Below are positions 51,801 through 63,437 of a stretch of 64,000 bases of DNA, piece after piece. The notes beneath the pieces were generated by a model that saw only the letters and a program-made list of their open reading frames with translations, had not been told where the DNA came from and searched no databases. The number at the start of each line of letters is the position of its first letter. Position 1 is the first letter of the stretch. Source of the DNA: Datisca glomerata (lineage: Eukaryota; Streptophyta; Magnoliopsida; Cucurbitales; Datiscaceae); contig QANY01005068.1 in the NCBI GenBank assembly GCA_003255025.1, forward strand, positions 1 to 64,000, given 5' to 3'. The position numbers and the translations under genes were made by a program.

Positions 51801-54565
51801 TAGCCATAAGAGCCCTTTTAGAAATATCTGAGCAAAAAGAGGCATTAAATTTCTTAAGAGCAAATTTAACAGATTTAAGCTTCTTATAGAGACAAAACAT
51901 GGCTGTCCCAAACACCTCAATCTCCCACGCATCCTTAAGAGCAGCCTAGAAGCCTTCAAAATCCATCCAAAAATCAAAGAACTTAAAAGAAGGCTTAGGT
52001 CTAGCTGAGTTGGCCCTAAGCTGAATAATAATAGGAGAGTGATCAGAGATACCCGGGGTGTGAAAATGGCAAGAAGTAGCAGTAAACAACATAGCCCAAT
52101 CACCGTTAACCAGGGCTCTATCGAGCTTGCGCATCTTGCTACCCTCACCAACTTGACCATTCCACCAGGTGAATTGACAGCCACTATAAGGGAGGTCGAG
52201 AACCCCCAAATGATCAAGACAAGAAGCAAAGTCAATTGAGCTATCATTCCACTTGAAATCACCACCACAATGCTCAATAGGCTTCAAAATAGCATTAAAG
52301 TCACCAAGAATTAGCCAAGGCTTCCCCTGACTTAATGTCTTATGAGAGCCAAGCTTTTCCCACAAAGGCTTCCTGGGGATAGCATCATTGGCTGCATACA
52401 CCACAGAGACAAAAAAATCTTTCTTTTCATGGAGAATGGTTAGCTTACAAAACATAGCTTGATCAAAGGCATCAATTAGAAGAACATCCAAAATCTTGGG
52501 ATCCCAAGCTAAAACAATTCTACATTTGCTAGTAGGACAATGGTTAGCAAAGGTAGCCCAATTGGGAAAAACAGATCTAGAAAGTCCAGTAAAATTATTA
52601 CACTTGATCTTAGTCTCAACTAAAGAACAAAAATATAATTTAATGTCTTTACAAAGTTTCCTAACTTCAGCTTGCTTTAGAAGGCCATTAAGCCCTCTTA
52701 TATTCCAAGAAGCTAAATTAATCATAAAAAGGGGGAGAGAGAGTCACCATTCTCAGGGGGAGCCTGAGTAACTGATCAGCCAATAAGAAAGAGCCTTCAG
52801 CCTTTCGCTTCTTTTTCAACCTCTTCAAAGATGATTTAGAGAGCTTGGGAGAAGGACCAGGTTGGATAGTGATATTGACAATTGAGGAAGCTTTGGGGGG
52901 AGCCAAACTCAATGTAGAGTCAGAAGAGGCTTGAGGCTCATTTTTATCCTCACAAGGCTCAATGAGACCCTTACCCTTCCTTTTGCTAACCACCTGAGTC
53001 CATTCATTGTCTTGGTCTTCCACATGGATGGTATTAAGAGGAAAGGGAGGAGAGATTTCACCCTTTGGCTCCTCATAAACCATAAGCTCCCTATTATCTT
53101 GGGGAGAAGAACCTTTGCTAGCGGTTTCTTCCTCACTAGCTAGATTATTCTTAGGGGCCACTTTGGCATCACAATCATGACCAAAGAGGCAACATTTAGC
53201 ACATCTCTTAGGTAGACACTCATACTCCACCTCCACCACCACTGGATCCCATCCGTCAAGGCCAAGGTCAATGGTGAAAAACTTAATCAAATCAGAGGTG
53301 CCAAGGTCCATCTTCTAAGACTGAGTTTCTATCCTCCACAGAGCCAAATTTGAAATAGAAAAGGCCTCTGGCAGCCGAGACCTTCTGAATTCCTCTTTTA
53401 GCCCAAAGTTGCAAAGCAATTTTCTTAACTAAGTGTAATGGAGCTGCCCTTCCAACAAAGTAGCCAACAAGGCAGCCTTCCCACCTAGAAAAATTCTCTT
53501 TAGTAATATAATCAGGAAGCTTAACTGTGACATTACCATTTTTCGTAAAGGAAGAGCTCACATAACCTAAGCTTAGCTTCTTTTTCAGGTTACCTTTAAC
53601 CTTTTCAGCCCATGAACCAGCCGGTTTCTCATGAGCAACACTCTTATTAGCTAAAAGGTCACTCTATTCTCATGCAGCTTTTTAGAAGAAGAAGTTGGGG
53701 AAGGAGGAGGAGAGCTCACCTTCTGTTTTCCATTAGAATCTGGTTTAGGAGAGAGAGAGATTTCTCCATGCTCAAACCCACAACCATGGCAGCCCTTGAC
53801 ATCTTTGGTAGAAGTCAAATCCACCTTGTCACTCACAATCAATGCTGAGGTTGAGCTAAGGGAGGAGAGAGGATCTGCCACCAGCTTTGGAACTCCACCT
53901 ACGTTCACATCATTGTCATAGAAATGAGAAATATCTTATTTCTCTTTCCCTTCAATCAAAACACCATCTACTTTCTCTTTTCCCCAAGCTTACCACATCA
54001 CACCCAAAGGGGCTGTCCACGTCATGATGGGAGAGAGGAGCCTTATCTAATAAAGAATTACCTTTTTGAGTGTCCTTTCCTTTATTTGAAAGGATAGTCG
54101 TAGATTGTTGACCAAGTTGAAGCTTGGGAGCTGGAGCCTCACTCTTCCCCAAGCTGACCACATCACACCCACTTGCCAAAAAGGAGCTGTCACCTCTCCC
54201 TTTTGATATGTTTGGCAGCTGCTTTTCCTCTTCTCCAAGCAAGATGATTTGAGACAAGCTTGATTTGTCTTCTATCAAAGGACACTCATCATTACCTTTG
54301 ACAGAGAGGTAATGAGTATCATCTTCAACCTTTGGAGCTCTAGGCAAGCTGGTTGATCTCCGAGCACCACCTCTAGCTCCTCCTCTTATGCTACTTCTCT
54401 TTAGACTTGAACGAAGTTGGTCTGAAAGAGTCAGCTCAAGTAAATTGCTCCGATTGTGATCAGAAGAAATAAAATTATCTCTAAGCTTTGAATGATCAGA
54501 AATAATCTCTTTTGCAACTAATAAACTCGAAGCTTCCTTGGACTGAGCTTCTAACTTCCCAGGCT
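48899..54565 (-). mobile_element. LINE-A copy 7, 5'-truncated pseudogene
   Basis: Runs from the poly(A) (T run 48899-48907) to an ORF1 truncation at 54565. Its sequence follows copy 2 closely but ORF2 is broken by single-base indels and stops (for example near 49935, 50325, 50695, 51467, 51948) and a missing 15-30 bp near 51690. ORF1 carries a deletion of about 237 bp at 53298 with AGAGG at both ends, and a replaced segment at 53982-54004. At its edges only CTAAGA (48892-48897 and 54564-54569) repeats, and the right flank is not a continuation of the left, so the locus was rearranged after or during insertion. Confidence 0.87.
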
Positions 54566-55135
54566 AAGATAAACAAATAAAGCTATCTTTAATTCAAATT
54601 CAAATTTGAATTTCATTGGAATTTTAATTTGAAATTTGAATTTGAATTTACATTTCTTTTCAACAGCTATTTATCTTTAAAAAATGGACAAAAGGAAAAA
54701 AAGAAAAAAAGAAAAGAAAGAAGATTGTTGGAGATAGAACACTGCTTTGTTTTCCTTGCTTCTCATTCATCAATCGAGTATTTTAGAAAACTCTTTCACG
54801 TCTTTTGCTTCCTTTTGAAGTTTTCTTATTTTCTTGGCTCCTTAATGCTTATTTCTTTTCTTTCTATTCCCATTTTTGCTTCAACTAAGTTTTTAAATTC
54901 TGATTTTTGAGATTTGTCACCATATAACAGATTGCTCCTTAAGATTTGTTGATTTTTTATCCTGTTAAGAACATAAAAGGGGCTGGCTTGAGTGGTAAAA
55001 GACAAGAGTGGTGATATCATCTTGAGAAAAAGCCAAAATAGAGTGAAACACGAGCGAAACGAGTGCTAATAATCTGATTTGAGTGTAAACACGTGAGGGA
55101 GTGTGTGAGGAACAACAATCCTTTTATTTTTCAGA
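54566..55135 (+). other. Gypsy 5' leader / possible LTR end, with AT-rich inverted repeat
   Basis: No coding sequence. 54593-54607 and 54632-54646 form a 15-bp perfect inverted repeat (TTCAAATTCAAATTT and its complement) around a 24-nt loop. From about 54960 the sequence resembles the gypsy leader at 46680-46800, sharing GAGTGTAAACACGTGAGGGA. No PBS is visible, so an LTR boundary cannot be placed. Confidence 0.55.
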
Positions 55136-55143
55136 TCGTTAAC

Positions 55144-55680
55144 ATGAGTAGCGGCGGAGAACAAAAAATGATCAACATGAAGATGTTTATGAAGTCATTT
55201 AATGATCAATTTAAGTTGCTGAATGCGAGATTTGGTTGTTTGCAAATCTGCTGGTTCAAGATCCAATACAAGACGTTTTGTAGAGGAAGAGGAGGAAGAA
55301 TATTCTGATGGTGGGAGTACTAGTTCAAGGAGGAGAAAGAGTAACAGTGAAAGGACGGATAGCAATCGGGGAATCATTAAAATGACAATCCTTACGTTCA
55401 TTGGGAACAATGATCCAGAGTTGTATTTGGAGTGGGAAAGAAAAGTTGAACATGTGTTTGACTATCATAATTATTCAGAAGATAATAAAGTCAAATTGGC
55501 AGCCATGGAGTTTGATGATTATGCGAGTATTTGGTGGCATCGATTAGTTCTAATAAAAAAAAGGAATGGAGAGTGAACTATTCGCACTTGGGAGGAGATG
55601 AAAGTGGTTATGCGGAAGAGGTTTATACCTAACGACTACTATAAGGATTTGCCAAGAAAATTGCAGAGGCTGTCTCAAGG
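55144..55680 (+). pseudogene. Gypsy Gag N-terminal half (Retrotrans_gag)
   Basis: Starts 'MSSGGEQKMINMKMFMKSF' at 55144 and shifts frame near 55225 into an acidic/Ser-Arg stretch. The capsid region is 'FIGNNDPELYLEWERKVEHVF', 'KVKLAAMEFDDYASIWWHRL', then a stop at 55574, then '[18 protein letters not shown]' and '[11 protein letters not shown]'. Such capsid proteins assemble the virus-like particle. Frameshift and stop make it a pseudogene. Confidence 0.85.
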
Positions 55681-55689
55681 CTGCAAGAG

Positions 55690-55855
55690 TGTGGATGAGA
55701 GAAAAGAAAATAAGAGAAAAGAAATCGAGAGAAAAGAAAATGAGAGAAAATAGATCGAGAGAAAAGGAAATGAGCGAAAAGAAATTGAGAGAAAAGAAAT
55801 TGAGGGAAAAGAAAAAGAGAGCATTTTAGCCATAGTTAGAGCGAGAGAGAAAAAA
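55690..55855 (+). repeat. 15-bp purine-rich tandem repeat in gypsy linker
   Basis: About eight units of GAGAAAAGAAAATGA and variants, 15 bp each (five codons, Glu/Lys/Arg-rich when read through). It follows gag sequence directly ('[10 protein letters not shown]'), the position of the linkers at 3640, 28910 and 47560. Capsid-to-linker is a deletion junction because knuckle and protease are absent. Confidence 0.8.
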
Positions 55856-55915
55856 ATCAATTTCTATAAAAAATAAGTGAGAATTATGAAGATATCTTTC
55901 TCGAGGAAAAGGTAG

Positions 55916-57354
55916 AGGTGATAAGAGATTGGCCTACTACACCTAAGAATGCAAATGTGAATCTTCAAACATGGCAACAATACTTGTGGCCGAGGGAATT
56001 CATCATTGATTTTGATCATGAGAGCTTGAAGTTCTTAAAATCCCAAGGTAAGCTTAACAAAAGACACACTAAGTGGCTGGTGTTCATCGAAATGTTTCCG
56101 TACATAATCAAATACAAACATGGGAAGGAAAACGTTGTGGCTGATGCATTGTCTAGGAGGTACACCTTACTTACTTCTTTGAAAACTAAATTGCTTCGTC
56201 TTGCATTGCTTAAATATTTGTATGCTACTGATTTAGATTTTAGCCAAGCATGGATTTCATGTGATAAGTGTGCATTTGGTGATTCTTATAGGCATGAAGA
56301 ATTTCTATTGAAGAAAGATAAGTTATGTCTGTCTATTAGTTCTATTCGTGAGTTACTTGTTAGGGAAACTCATGGGGGCGGTTTTCAGCATTTTGGTGTG
56401 CTTAAGATTCTAGGTTTACTATGTGAGAATTTGTATTGGCCTAATATGAACCATGATGTGCAATGTGTGTGTGATAAGTGCATTACATGTAGACAAGTAA
56501 AATCTAAAGTTAAACTGCATGACATAAACAAACCCTTTACCCATGCCTAGCCAACCTTAGATTGATATTTCTATGGATTTTGTTTTAGGATTGCCAAGGT
56601 CTCAAAGTGGTAAGGATAGCATATTTGTTGTTGTTGATAGGTTTAGTAAAATGGCTCATTTCGTTGCATGTTCTAAAACCAATGATGCAACACATATTGC
56701 TGACTTGTTCTTTAAAGAAGTTGTCCGATTACAGGGTTTGCCTAAAACAATTGTTAGTGATAGAGATGTTAAGTTCTTAAGTCATTTTTGGCGCACTTTG
56801 TGGAGCAAATTAGGAACTCTACTATTACACATCCTTAAATGGATGGACAAATTGAAGTAGGTAATTGGACACTCACTACTTTGTTGCATGCTATCCTACA
56901 AAAGAACATAAAACAATGGAAAAAGTGTTTGCCAAACATTGAGTTTGCATATAACAGATCTGTTCCTTCTATTACTTCATTTTCACCTTTTGAAGTTGTT
57001 TAAGGTTTTAACCCTTTAACTCCGGTGGATATTTTGCCTTTGCCTACTAATGAGCATACTAATCTAGAAGGTAAGAAAATGGCAGATTTTGTGAAAGATT
57101 TGCATGCCAAGGTTCATGCTAACATTGAGAGGAAGAATGAACAATATGCTAAGCAAGCAATAAGGGGCGTTTACACGTTGTTTTTCAACCTGGAGATTGG
57201 GTTTGGGTGCATGTGCGTAAGGAGAGGTTTCCTGCACAAAGGAAGTCAAAATTGTAGCCTAGCGGAGATGGACCTTTTCAAGTCTTGGAACGAATCAATG
57301 ATAATGTTAGTGCAACTTTTAATGTGGCTGATTTGTCGTTGTTTGATGTAGGCG
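55916..57354 (+). pseudogene. Gypsy RNase H end and integrase
   Basis: Starts with the RT C-terminus ('IRDWPTTPKN'), jumps to the RNase H end ('DFDHESLKFLKSQGKLNKRH', 'VVADALSRR'), then the integrase zinc-binding region ('ETHGGGFQHFGV', 'CDKCITCRQVK': HHCC) to a stop at 56548. The catalytic core follows (56573-56860: '[27 protein letters not shown]', 'VSDRD'), so two catalytic Asp are visible but the Glu region is out of frame. The tail runs to 57354 with a stop at 57001. No polypurine tract or LTR follows; satellite begins at once. Confidence 0.85.
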
Positions 57355-58544
57355 ATTTTGTGGGCGTGACATGTTCTTGAACTGACTTTTGACACCCAAT
57401 ACGCATTTGTGATAAGAATTTGGAATTTTGTGGTCGTTTTGGCATGGCATGTACTCGAATTGATTTTTGACACCCGATACATATTTGAGATAAGAGTTTG
57501 GAGTGTTGTGGTCATTTTCAGTGCTTCTAGTGTAATACGGAGTCAAAACGACCCAATGAGACGTGTTTAAGCCAAACTAGATGAATTTTGCTAAATTTCA
57601 CTCTTTTGGGCATGGCATGAACTCGAAATGACTTTTGACACCCAATACACGCTTTAGGATTAGAATTTAGAGTGTTTTGGTCCTTTTAGGTGCTTCTTAT
57701 GCCATACGGAGTCAAAAAACCTCAATGGGAAGTGTTTAGGCCAAAAAGATGAACTTGGTAAACTTGGATCTTTTGGGCATGAAATGCATTTGAACTGACT
57801 TTTGAATGCAACGCACATTTGGGATAAGAATTTGGAGTGTTTTGGTCATTTTAGGTACTTCTAATGCCATACGGAGTCAAAAAGTCCCAATGGGACGTGT
57901 TTAGGCCAAAACAAGATGAACTTGGTTAGACTTGGATCTTTTGGGCATGACATGCACCGGAACTGACTTTTGACACCCAATAGACATTGAGGATAAGAAT
58001 TTGGAGTGATTTGGTCATTTTAGGTACTTCTAATGCCATATGGAGTCAAAAAGTCCCAACAGGACCTGTTTAGGCCAAAACTAGATGAACTTGGTTAGAC
58101 TTGGATCTTTTGGGCATGACATGCACCCGAACTGACTTTTGACACCCAATACACATTCGCGTTAAGAATTTGGATTGTTGTGGTCATTTTAGGTGCTTCT
58201 AGGGCGATACGGAGTCAAAATGCCTTAATGGGACGTGTTTAGGCTCAAACTAGATGAACTTGGCTAAACTTGGATCTTTAAGGCATGGCACACACTTGAA
58301 CTGACTTTTGAATGCAACGCATGTTTGGGATAAGAATTTGGAGTGTTTTGGTCATTTTAGGTTCTTCTAATGCCATACGGAGTCAAAAAGTCTCAATGTG
58401 ATGTGTTTAGGCCCAAACTAGATGAGTTTGGCTAAACTTGGCTCTTTTGTGCGTGGGATGTACTCAAACTAACTTTTGACACCCAATACACGTTTGGGAT
58501 AATAATTTTGAGTGTTGTGGTTGTTTTAGGTGTTCTAGTGCCAT
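57355..58544. repeat. Satellite array 2, left part
   Basis: Same family as 39729-41380 but reverse orientation (AATTTGGAGTGTTGTGGTC, CGGAGTCAAAAAG, GTGTTTAGGCC, TTTTGGGCATGGCATG). About seven monomers. One truncated monomer (57431-57445 joins GTCGTTTT to GGCATGG) is also present at 63474-63488. Confidence 0.92.
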
Positions 58545-59808
58545 GGTTTGGGCCTTAGAGATCTCTCTTTGGCTAATGAAGTGGTTGTTGCTAAGCATTT
58601 TTGGTTCTGGTCTCTTTAGTTAAAGCTTCTCTTTGGAAGGACCGGTACAAAGTTTTCTTGATCAAGAAGAGCTCTATTTTCTTAGTTAAGCTTACCTCTA
58701 ATCCTTCTTTGAGTTGGAGGAAGATTCTGAAAGTTAGAGACAAGTTTACTGGGTTTTGTAAAGCTCAGGTGGGAAATGGTGAGCATCTCTCTCTTCTCAT
58801 GGACCCTTGGCACCCTTTGGGGGCATTTTCTCAAAAGTTTGGGTCTAGGATTCAGTCTGGCACTGGCTGGGATTGGTCTACCAAGGTGAGCTCTGTTATT
58901 ACCAATGGTGCTAAGAACTGGCCCTCTTCTAACACCCATGAGCTTATTACTATTAGGGAGGTTTCTCTTACTCCCCCTAGGGAGCACTTTATTGACTCTT
59001 GGATTTGGTCTCCTTCTCCTACTGATCTTTTCTCTATGGGACATACTTATAGGGCCCTTGCTCCAGCTTGTGGGAAAGTGAGATTTGCTCCTCTTATTTG
59101 GTTTAAGAAACATATCCTGAGATTTAGCTTCATTGCTTAGCTTGCTATCCTTAATAGGTTAGCTACTGGTGATAGACTTGCTATTTGGTTACCTTCTTCT
59201 GCTACTCATAATACTTCTTGTGTCTTTTGCATGGAGCCTTTAGAAACTTCAGAGCATTTGTTTGTTACTTGCCCCTTCTCCAAGCACATTTGGCAGGTTA
59301 TGTGTGGTTGGTGTGGTTTGACTTCTTCTCCTAGAAATTGGTCCCAATGGATTTCTTGGCTTCTTGTGAAAACAAGGGGAGGTGAGCTTGTGGGGCATGT
59401 TTTGAGGCTTTCCTTTTGTTCCTTTATCTACCATGTGTGGAGAGAGAGGAACTCTAGAGTGTTTGAAGGAAAAATAAGAGATAATAAAGCAGTTCTGACT
59501 AATATTGCTAGTGCTATTAAGGGCAGGCTTTGGAGCTTGAAAGGTTTTACTGATTCTCCTCATAACAAATCTATTCAACGAGCATGGGGGTTTACTTCTA
59601 CTATATTTGACACTTAAGCTTCTTTGTGTAATTTTGTAGCCTAGTGGGCTTCACTTCACTAGGTTTCTTGGGTTTCTATCTTTTTATTGCCCTATGGTTT
59701 CGCTTTTTACTCTTGTAATATCCTGGGGTATGCCCCTTGTATATTTGTAAGTTTTTAGTTCAGTTTATAATTTTTTTAATTTACCGAAAAAAAGTGTTCT
59801 AGTGCCAT
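58530..59808 (+). mobile_element. 5'-truncated LINE in satellite, with 15-bp TSD
   Basis: The LINE body 58545-59793 lies between perfect copies of GTGTTCTAGTGCCAT (58530-58544 and 59794-59808). ORF2 C-terminal half: 'SLWKDRYKVFLIKKSS', 'MDPWHPLGAFSQKFG', 'GLTSSPRNWSQWISWLLVKTRGG', 'FIYHVWRERNSRVFEGK', stop at 59615-59617; one frame break near 58615 and one stop near 59139. The C-terminal Cys/His cluster is present ('CVFCMEPLETSEHLFVTC'). The 3' UTR has CCTGGGGTATGCCCCTTGTA at about 59722-59741. It is diverged from LINE-A (a separate subfamily). Confidence 0.93.
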
Positions 59809-60780
59809 ACAGAGTCAAAAAGTTTCAATAGGACGTGTTTAGGGCAAACTAGATGAACTTGGCTAAACTTTAATCTTTTGGGCATGACATGCACTAGAAC
59901 TAACTGTTGACAACCAATACACATTTATGATAAGAATATGGAGTGTAATGACCATTTTAGGTGCTTCAAATGCCATTCGGTGTCAAAAAGACCTAAGGGG
60001 ATGTGTTTTTAGGCCAAATAGAATGTGGAGTGTTGTGGTCATTTTAGGTACTTGTAGTGTCATACAGAGTCAAAAACACTCAATGGTGCGTGTTTAGGCC
60101 CAAACTAGATGAACTTTGCCAAACTTGGCTCTTCCAGGCATGGTATGAACTTGAACTGAGTTTGGACAACCAATACACGTTTGGGATAAGAATTTGGAAT
60201 GTCGTGGTCCTTTTAGGTGCTTCTACTGTCATATGGAGTCAAAAAGTCCAAATGAGACGTTTTGGGCCAAAACTAGATGAACTTAGCTAAACTTGGCTCT
60301 TTTGGGCATGAAATGTACTCGAACTGACTTTTGACACCCAAAACACTTTTGGGATCAGAATTTAGCGTGTTGATGTTGTTTTAGGTGCTTCTAGTGCCAT
60401 AAAGAGTAAAAAAGACCCAATTGTACGTGTTTAGGGCCAAACTAGATGAACTTGTCTAAACATGGATATTTTGGGCATGCCATGCACTCGAACTGGCTTT
60501 TAACAACCAATACACGTTTGGGATATAAGAATTTGGAATGTGTTGGTCGTTTAGGGGCTTCTAGTGCCATACAAATTCAAAAAGACTCAACGAGACGTGT
60601 TCAGGGCCAAACAAGATGAGGTTGACTAAACATGGTTATTTTGGGCATGGCATACTCGAACGGACTTTTGACGCTGAATACACGTTTGGGATAATAATTT
60701 GGATTGTTGCGGTCATTTTAGGTGCTGAATAATAATTTGGACTTTTGACGCCGAATACACGCTGAATACACGTTTGGGAT
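59809..60780. repeat. Satellite array 2, right part
   Basis: Continuation of the satellite after the LINE insertion, about six monomers, more eroded than the left part. 60000-60040 joins two monomers with loss of half a unit. At 60722-60780 short pieces (GCTGAATA, TTTGGACTTTTGACGC, GAATACACG) are shuffled just before the LINE-A junction. Confidence 0.9.
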
Positions 60781-60819
60781 AAACTCTCCCCTCTCTCTAG
60801 AATTCTCATTTTTGTTTTA

Positions 60820-60843
60820 GCCTCTCCCTCCCTTAGGGGAGGC
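60820..60843 (+). other. LINE-A 5' UTR hairpin
   Basis: Arms GCCTCTCC and GGGGAGGC form an 8-bp stem with one G-U pair around an 8-nt loop. In copy 9 (63359-63382, minus) the second arm is GGAGAGGC and pairing is perfect; copy 1 has it at 115-138. The ORF1 ATG lies 14 nt downstream. Confidence 0.7.
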
Positions 60844-60857
60844 CACGACCTCTAACA

Positions 60858-61605
60858 ATGGTTAATGATGAGTACATTAAGCATGCTGCAGAAGTTGGTA
60901 AGCAAGTTTCAGGTGGTGTTAAGAAAGATTCAGCTAGTGGGCAAGCTAAGCTTGGAGTGTCTTTCAATGGCCATGCTGTTTTGAATCATACGGTTACTAA
61001 GGGAGCTAGGGAAGCTAAAACCCATGTTATTGGTTTTAATGCTCTTAAGCAAGGTTCTAATACGAAGAAATTTGGACCAGAGAGTGGTTTTGATGAGCCT
61101 GGGAAGTTAGAAGCTCAGTCCAAGGAAGCTTCGAGTTTATTAGTTGCAAAAGAGATTATTTCTGAGCATTCAAAGCTTAGAGACAATTTTATTTCTTCTG
61201 ATCACAATCAGAGCAATCTACTTGAGCTGACTCTTTCAGACCAACTTCGTTCAAGTCTAAAGAGAAGTAGCATAAGAGGAGGAGCTAGAGGTGGTGCTCG
61301 GAGATCAACCAGCTTGCCTAGAGCTCCAAAGGTTGAAGATGATACTCATTACCTCTCTGTCAAAGGTAATGATGAGTGTCCTTTGATAGAAGACAAATCA
61401 AGCTTGTCTCAAATCATCTTGCTTGGAGAAGAGGAAAAGCAGCTGCCAAACATATCAAAAGGGAGAGGTGACAGCTCCTTTTTGGCAAGTGGGTGTGATG
61501 TGGTCAGCTTGGGGAAGAGTGAGGCTCTAGCTCCCAAGCTTCAACTTGGTCAACAATCTACTACTATCCTTTCAAATAAAGGAAAGGACACTCAAAAAGG
61601 TAATT
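60858..61605 (+). CDS. LINE-A ORF1, N-terminal 249 codons (partial)
   Basis: Open from 'MVNDEYIKHAAEVGKQ' to the gap, closely matching the first third of the intact ORF1 at 23378. Only the Ser/Lys-rich N-terminal region is present, including the Arg/Gly patch 'RGGARGGARRS'. The DUF4283 domain would lie in the gap or be absent. Translation through the N run is meaningless. Confidence 0.8.
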
Positions 61606-61769
61606 NNNNNNNNNNNNNNNNNNNNNNNNNNNNNNNNNNNNNNNNNNNNNNNNNNNNNNNNNNNNNNNNNNNNNNNNNNNNNNNNNNNNNNNNNNNNNNN
61701 NNNNNNNNNNNNNNNNNNNNNNNNNNNNNNNNNNNNNNNNNNNNNNNNNNNNNNNNNNNNNNNNNNNNN
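61606..61769. other. Assembly gap (164 N)
   Basis: 164 undetermined bases. They separate a plus-strand LINE-A 5' part from a minus-strand LINE-A 5' part, so the gap lies near the centre of an inverted repeat. Confidence 1.
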
Positions 61770-63437
61770 AATTTAACATTTGGCTGCCACTCTTGAAGCA
61801 CAACAGGCCTACCTAAGAGGTGCCAAGGTCCATCTTCTAAGACTGAGTTTCTATCCTCCACAGAGCCAAATTTGAAATAGAAAAGGCCTCTGGCAGCCGA
61901 GACCTCCTGAATTCCTCTTTTAGCCCAAAGTTGCAAAGCAATTTTCTTAACTAAGTGTAAAGGAGCTGCCCTTCCAACAAAGTAGCCAACAAGGCAGCCT
62001 TCCCACCTAGAAAAGTTCTCTTTAGTAATATAATCAGGAAGCTTAACTGTGACATTACCATTTTCCGTAAAGGAAGAGCTCACATAACCTAAGCTTAGCT
62101 TCTTTTTCAGGTTACCTTTAACCTTTTCAGCCCATGAACCAGCCGGTTTCTCATGAGCAGCACTTTTATTAGCTAAAAGGTCTTTATAAACTCTATTCTC
62201 ATGCAGCTTTTCAGAAGAAGAAGTTGGGGAAGGAGGAGAAGAGCTCACCTTCTGTTTTCCATTAGAATCTGGTTTAGGAGAGAGAGAGATTTCTCCAAGC
62301 TCAAACCCACGACCATGGCAGCCCTTGACATCTTTGGTAGAAGTCAAATCCACCTTGTCACTCACAATCAAAGCTGAGGTTGAGCTAAGGGAGGAGAGAG
62401 GATCTGCCACCAGCTTTGGAACTCCACCCACGTTCACATCATTGTCATAGAAAAGAGAAATATCTTCTTTCTCTTTCCCTTCAATCAAAACACCATCTAC
62501 TTTCTCTTTCCCCTTAGACAAAGAAGCTGCCACCTGTCGCCCTAAGGGGCTGTCCACGTCATGATGGGAGAGAGGAGCCTTATCTAATAAAGAATTACCT
62601 TTTTGAGTGTCCTTTCCTTTATTTGAAAGGATAGTAGTAGATTGTTGACCAAGTTGAAGCTTGGGAGCTAGAGCCTCACTCTTCCCCAAGCTGACCACAT
62701 CACACCCACTTGCCAAAAAGGAGCTGTCACCTCTCCCTTTTGATATGTTTGGCAGCTGCTTTTCCTCTTCTCCAAGCAAGATGATTTGAGACAAGCTTGA
62801 TTTGTCTTCTATCAAAGGACACTCATCATTACCTTTGACAGAGAGGTAATGAGTATCATCTTCAACCTTTGGAGCTCTAGGCAAGCTGGTTGATCTCCGA
62901 GCACCACCTTTAGCTCCTCCTCTTATGCTACTTCTCTTTAGACTTGAACGAAGTTGGTCTTCCTGAAAGAGTCAGCTCAAGTAAATTGCTCTGATTGTGA
63001 TCAGAAGAAATAAAATTGTCTCTAAGCTTTGAATGCTCAGAAATAATCTCTTTTGCAACTAATAAACTCGAAGCTTCCTTGGACTGAGCTTCTAACTTCC
63101 CAGGCTCATCAAAACCACTCTATGGTCCAAATTTCTTCGTATTAGAACCTTGCTTAAGAGCATTAAAACCAATAACGTGGGTTTTAGCTTCCCTAGCTCC
63201 CTTAGTAAACATATGATTCAAAACAGCATGGACATTGAAAGACACTCCAAGCTTAGCTTGCCCACTAGCTGAATCTTTCTTAACACCACCTGAGACTTGC
63301 TTACCAACTTCTGCAGCATGCTTAATGTACTCATCATTAACCATTGTTAGAGGTCGTGGCCTCTCCTAAGGGAGGGAGAGGCTAAAACAAAAATGAGAAT
63401 TCTAGAGAGAGGGGAGAGTTTCTCTCACTAAAAAAAT
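61770..63437 (-). mobile_element. LINE-A copy 9, 5' part, pseudogene
   Basis: Reads from the 5' end (63437, next to satellite) into ORF1 (ATG at 63344) and reaches the DUF4283 region ('LGRPVVLQEWQPNVK') at the gap. ORF1 has a nonsense change near 63120 (CAGAG to CATAG on the sense strand) and a 4-bp insertion near 62960 (TCCT in the plus strand), so it is dead. The 3' part is missing at the gap, which is unusual for LINEs. Confidence 0.88.

Larger units (their letters stand above)
60781..61605 (+). mobile_element. LINE-A copy 8, 5' end, cut by the assembly gap
   Basis: The 5' UTR starts at AAACTCTCCCC, with a hairpin at 60820-60843, followed by ORF1 from the ATG at 60858. It ends at the gap. 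The 5' edge lies in a satellite monomer (AATACACGTTTGGGA at 60765-60779). Confidence 0.9.

Noticed and set aside
61546..61803. Open frames crossing the N run (61564-61803, 61592-62884 end, 60858-61796 end)
   Set aside because: Translation through undetermined bases has no meaning.
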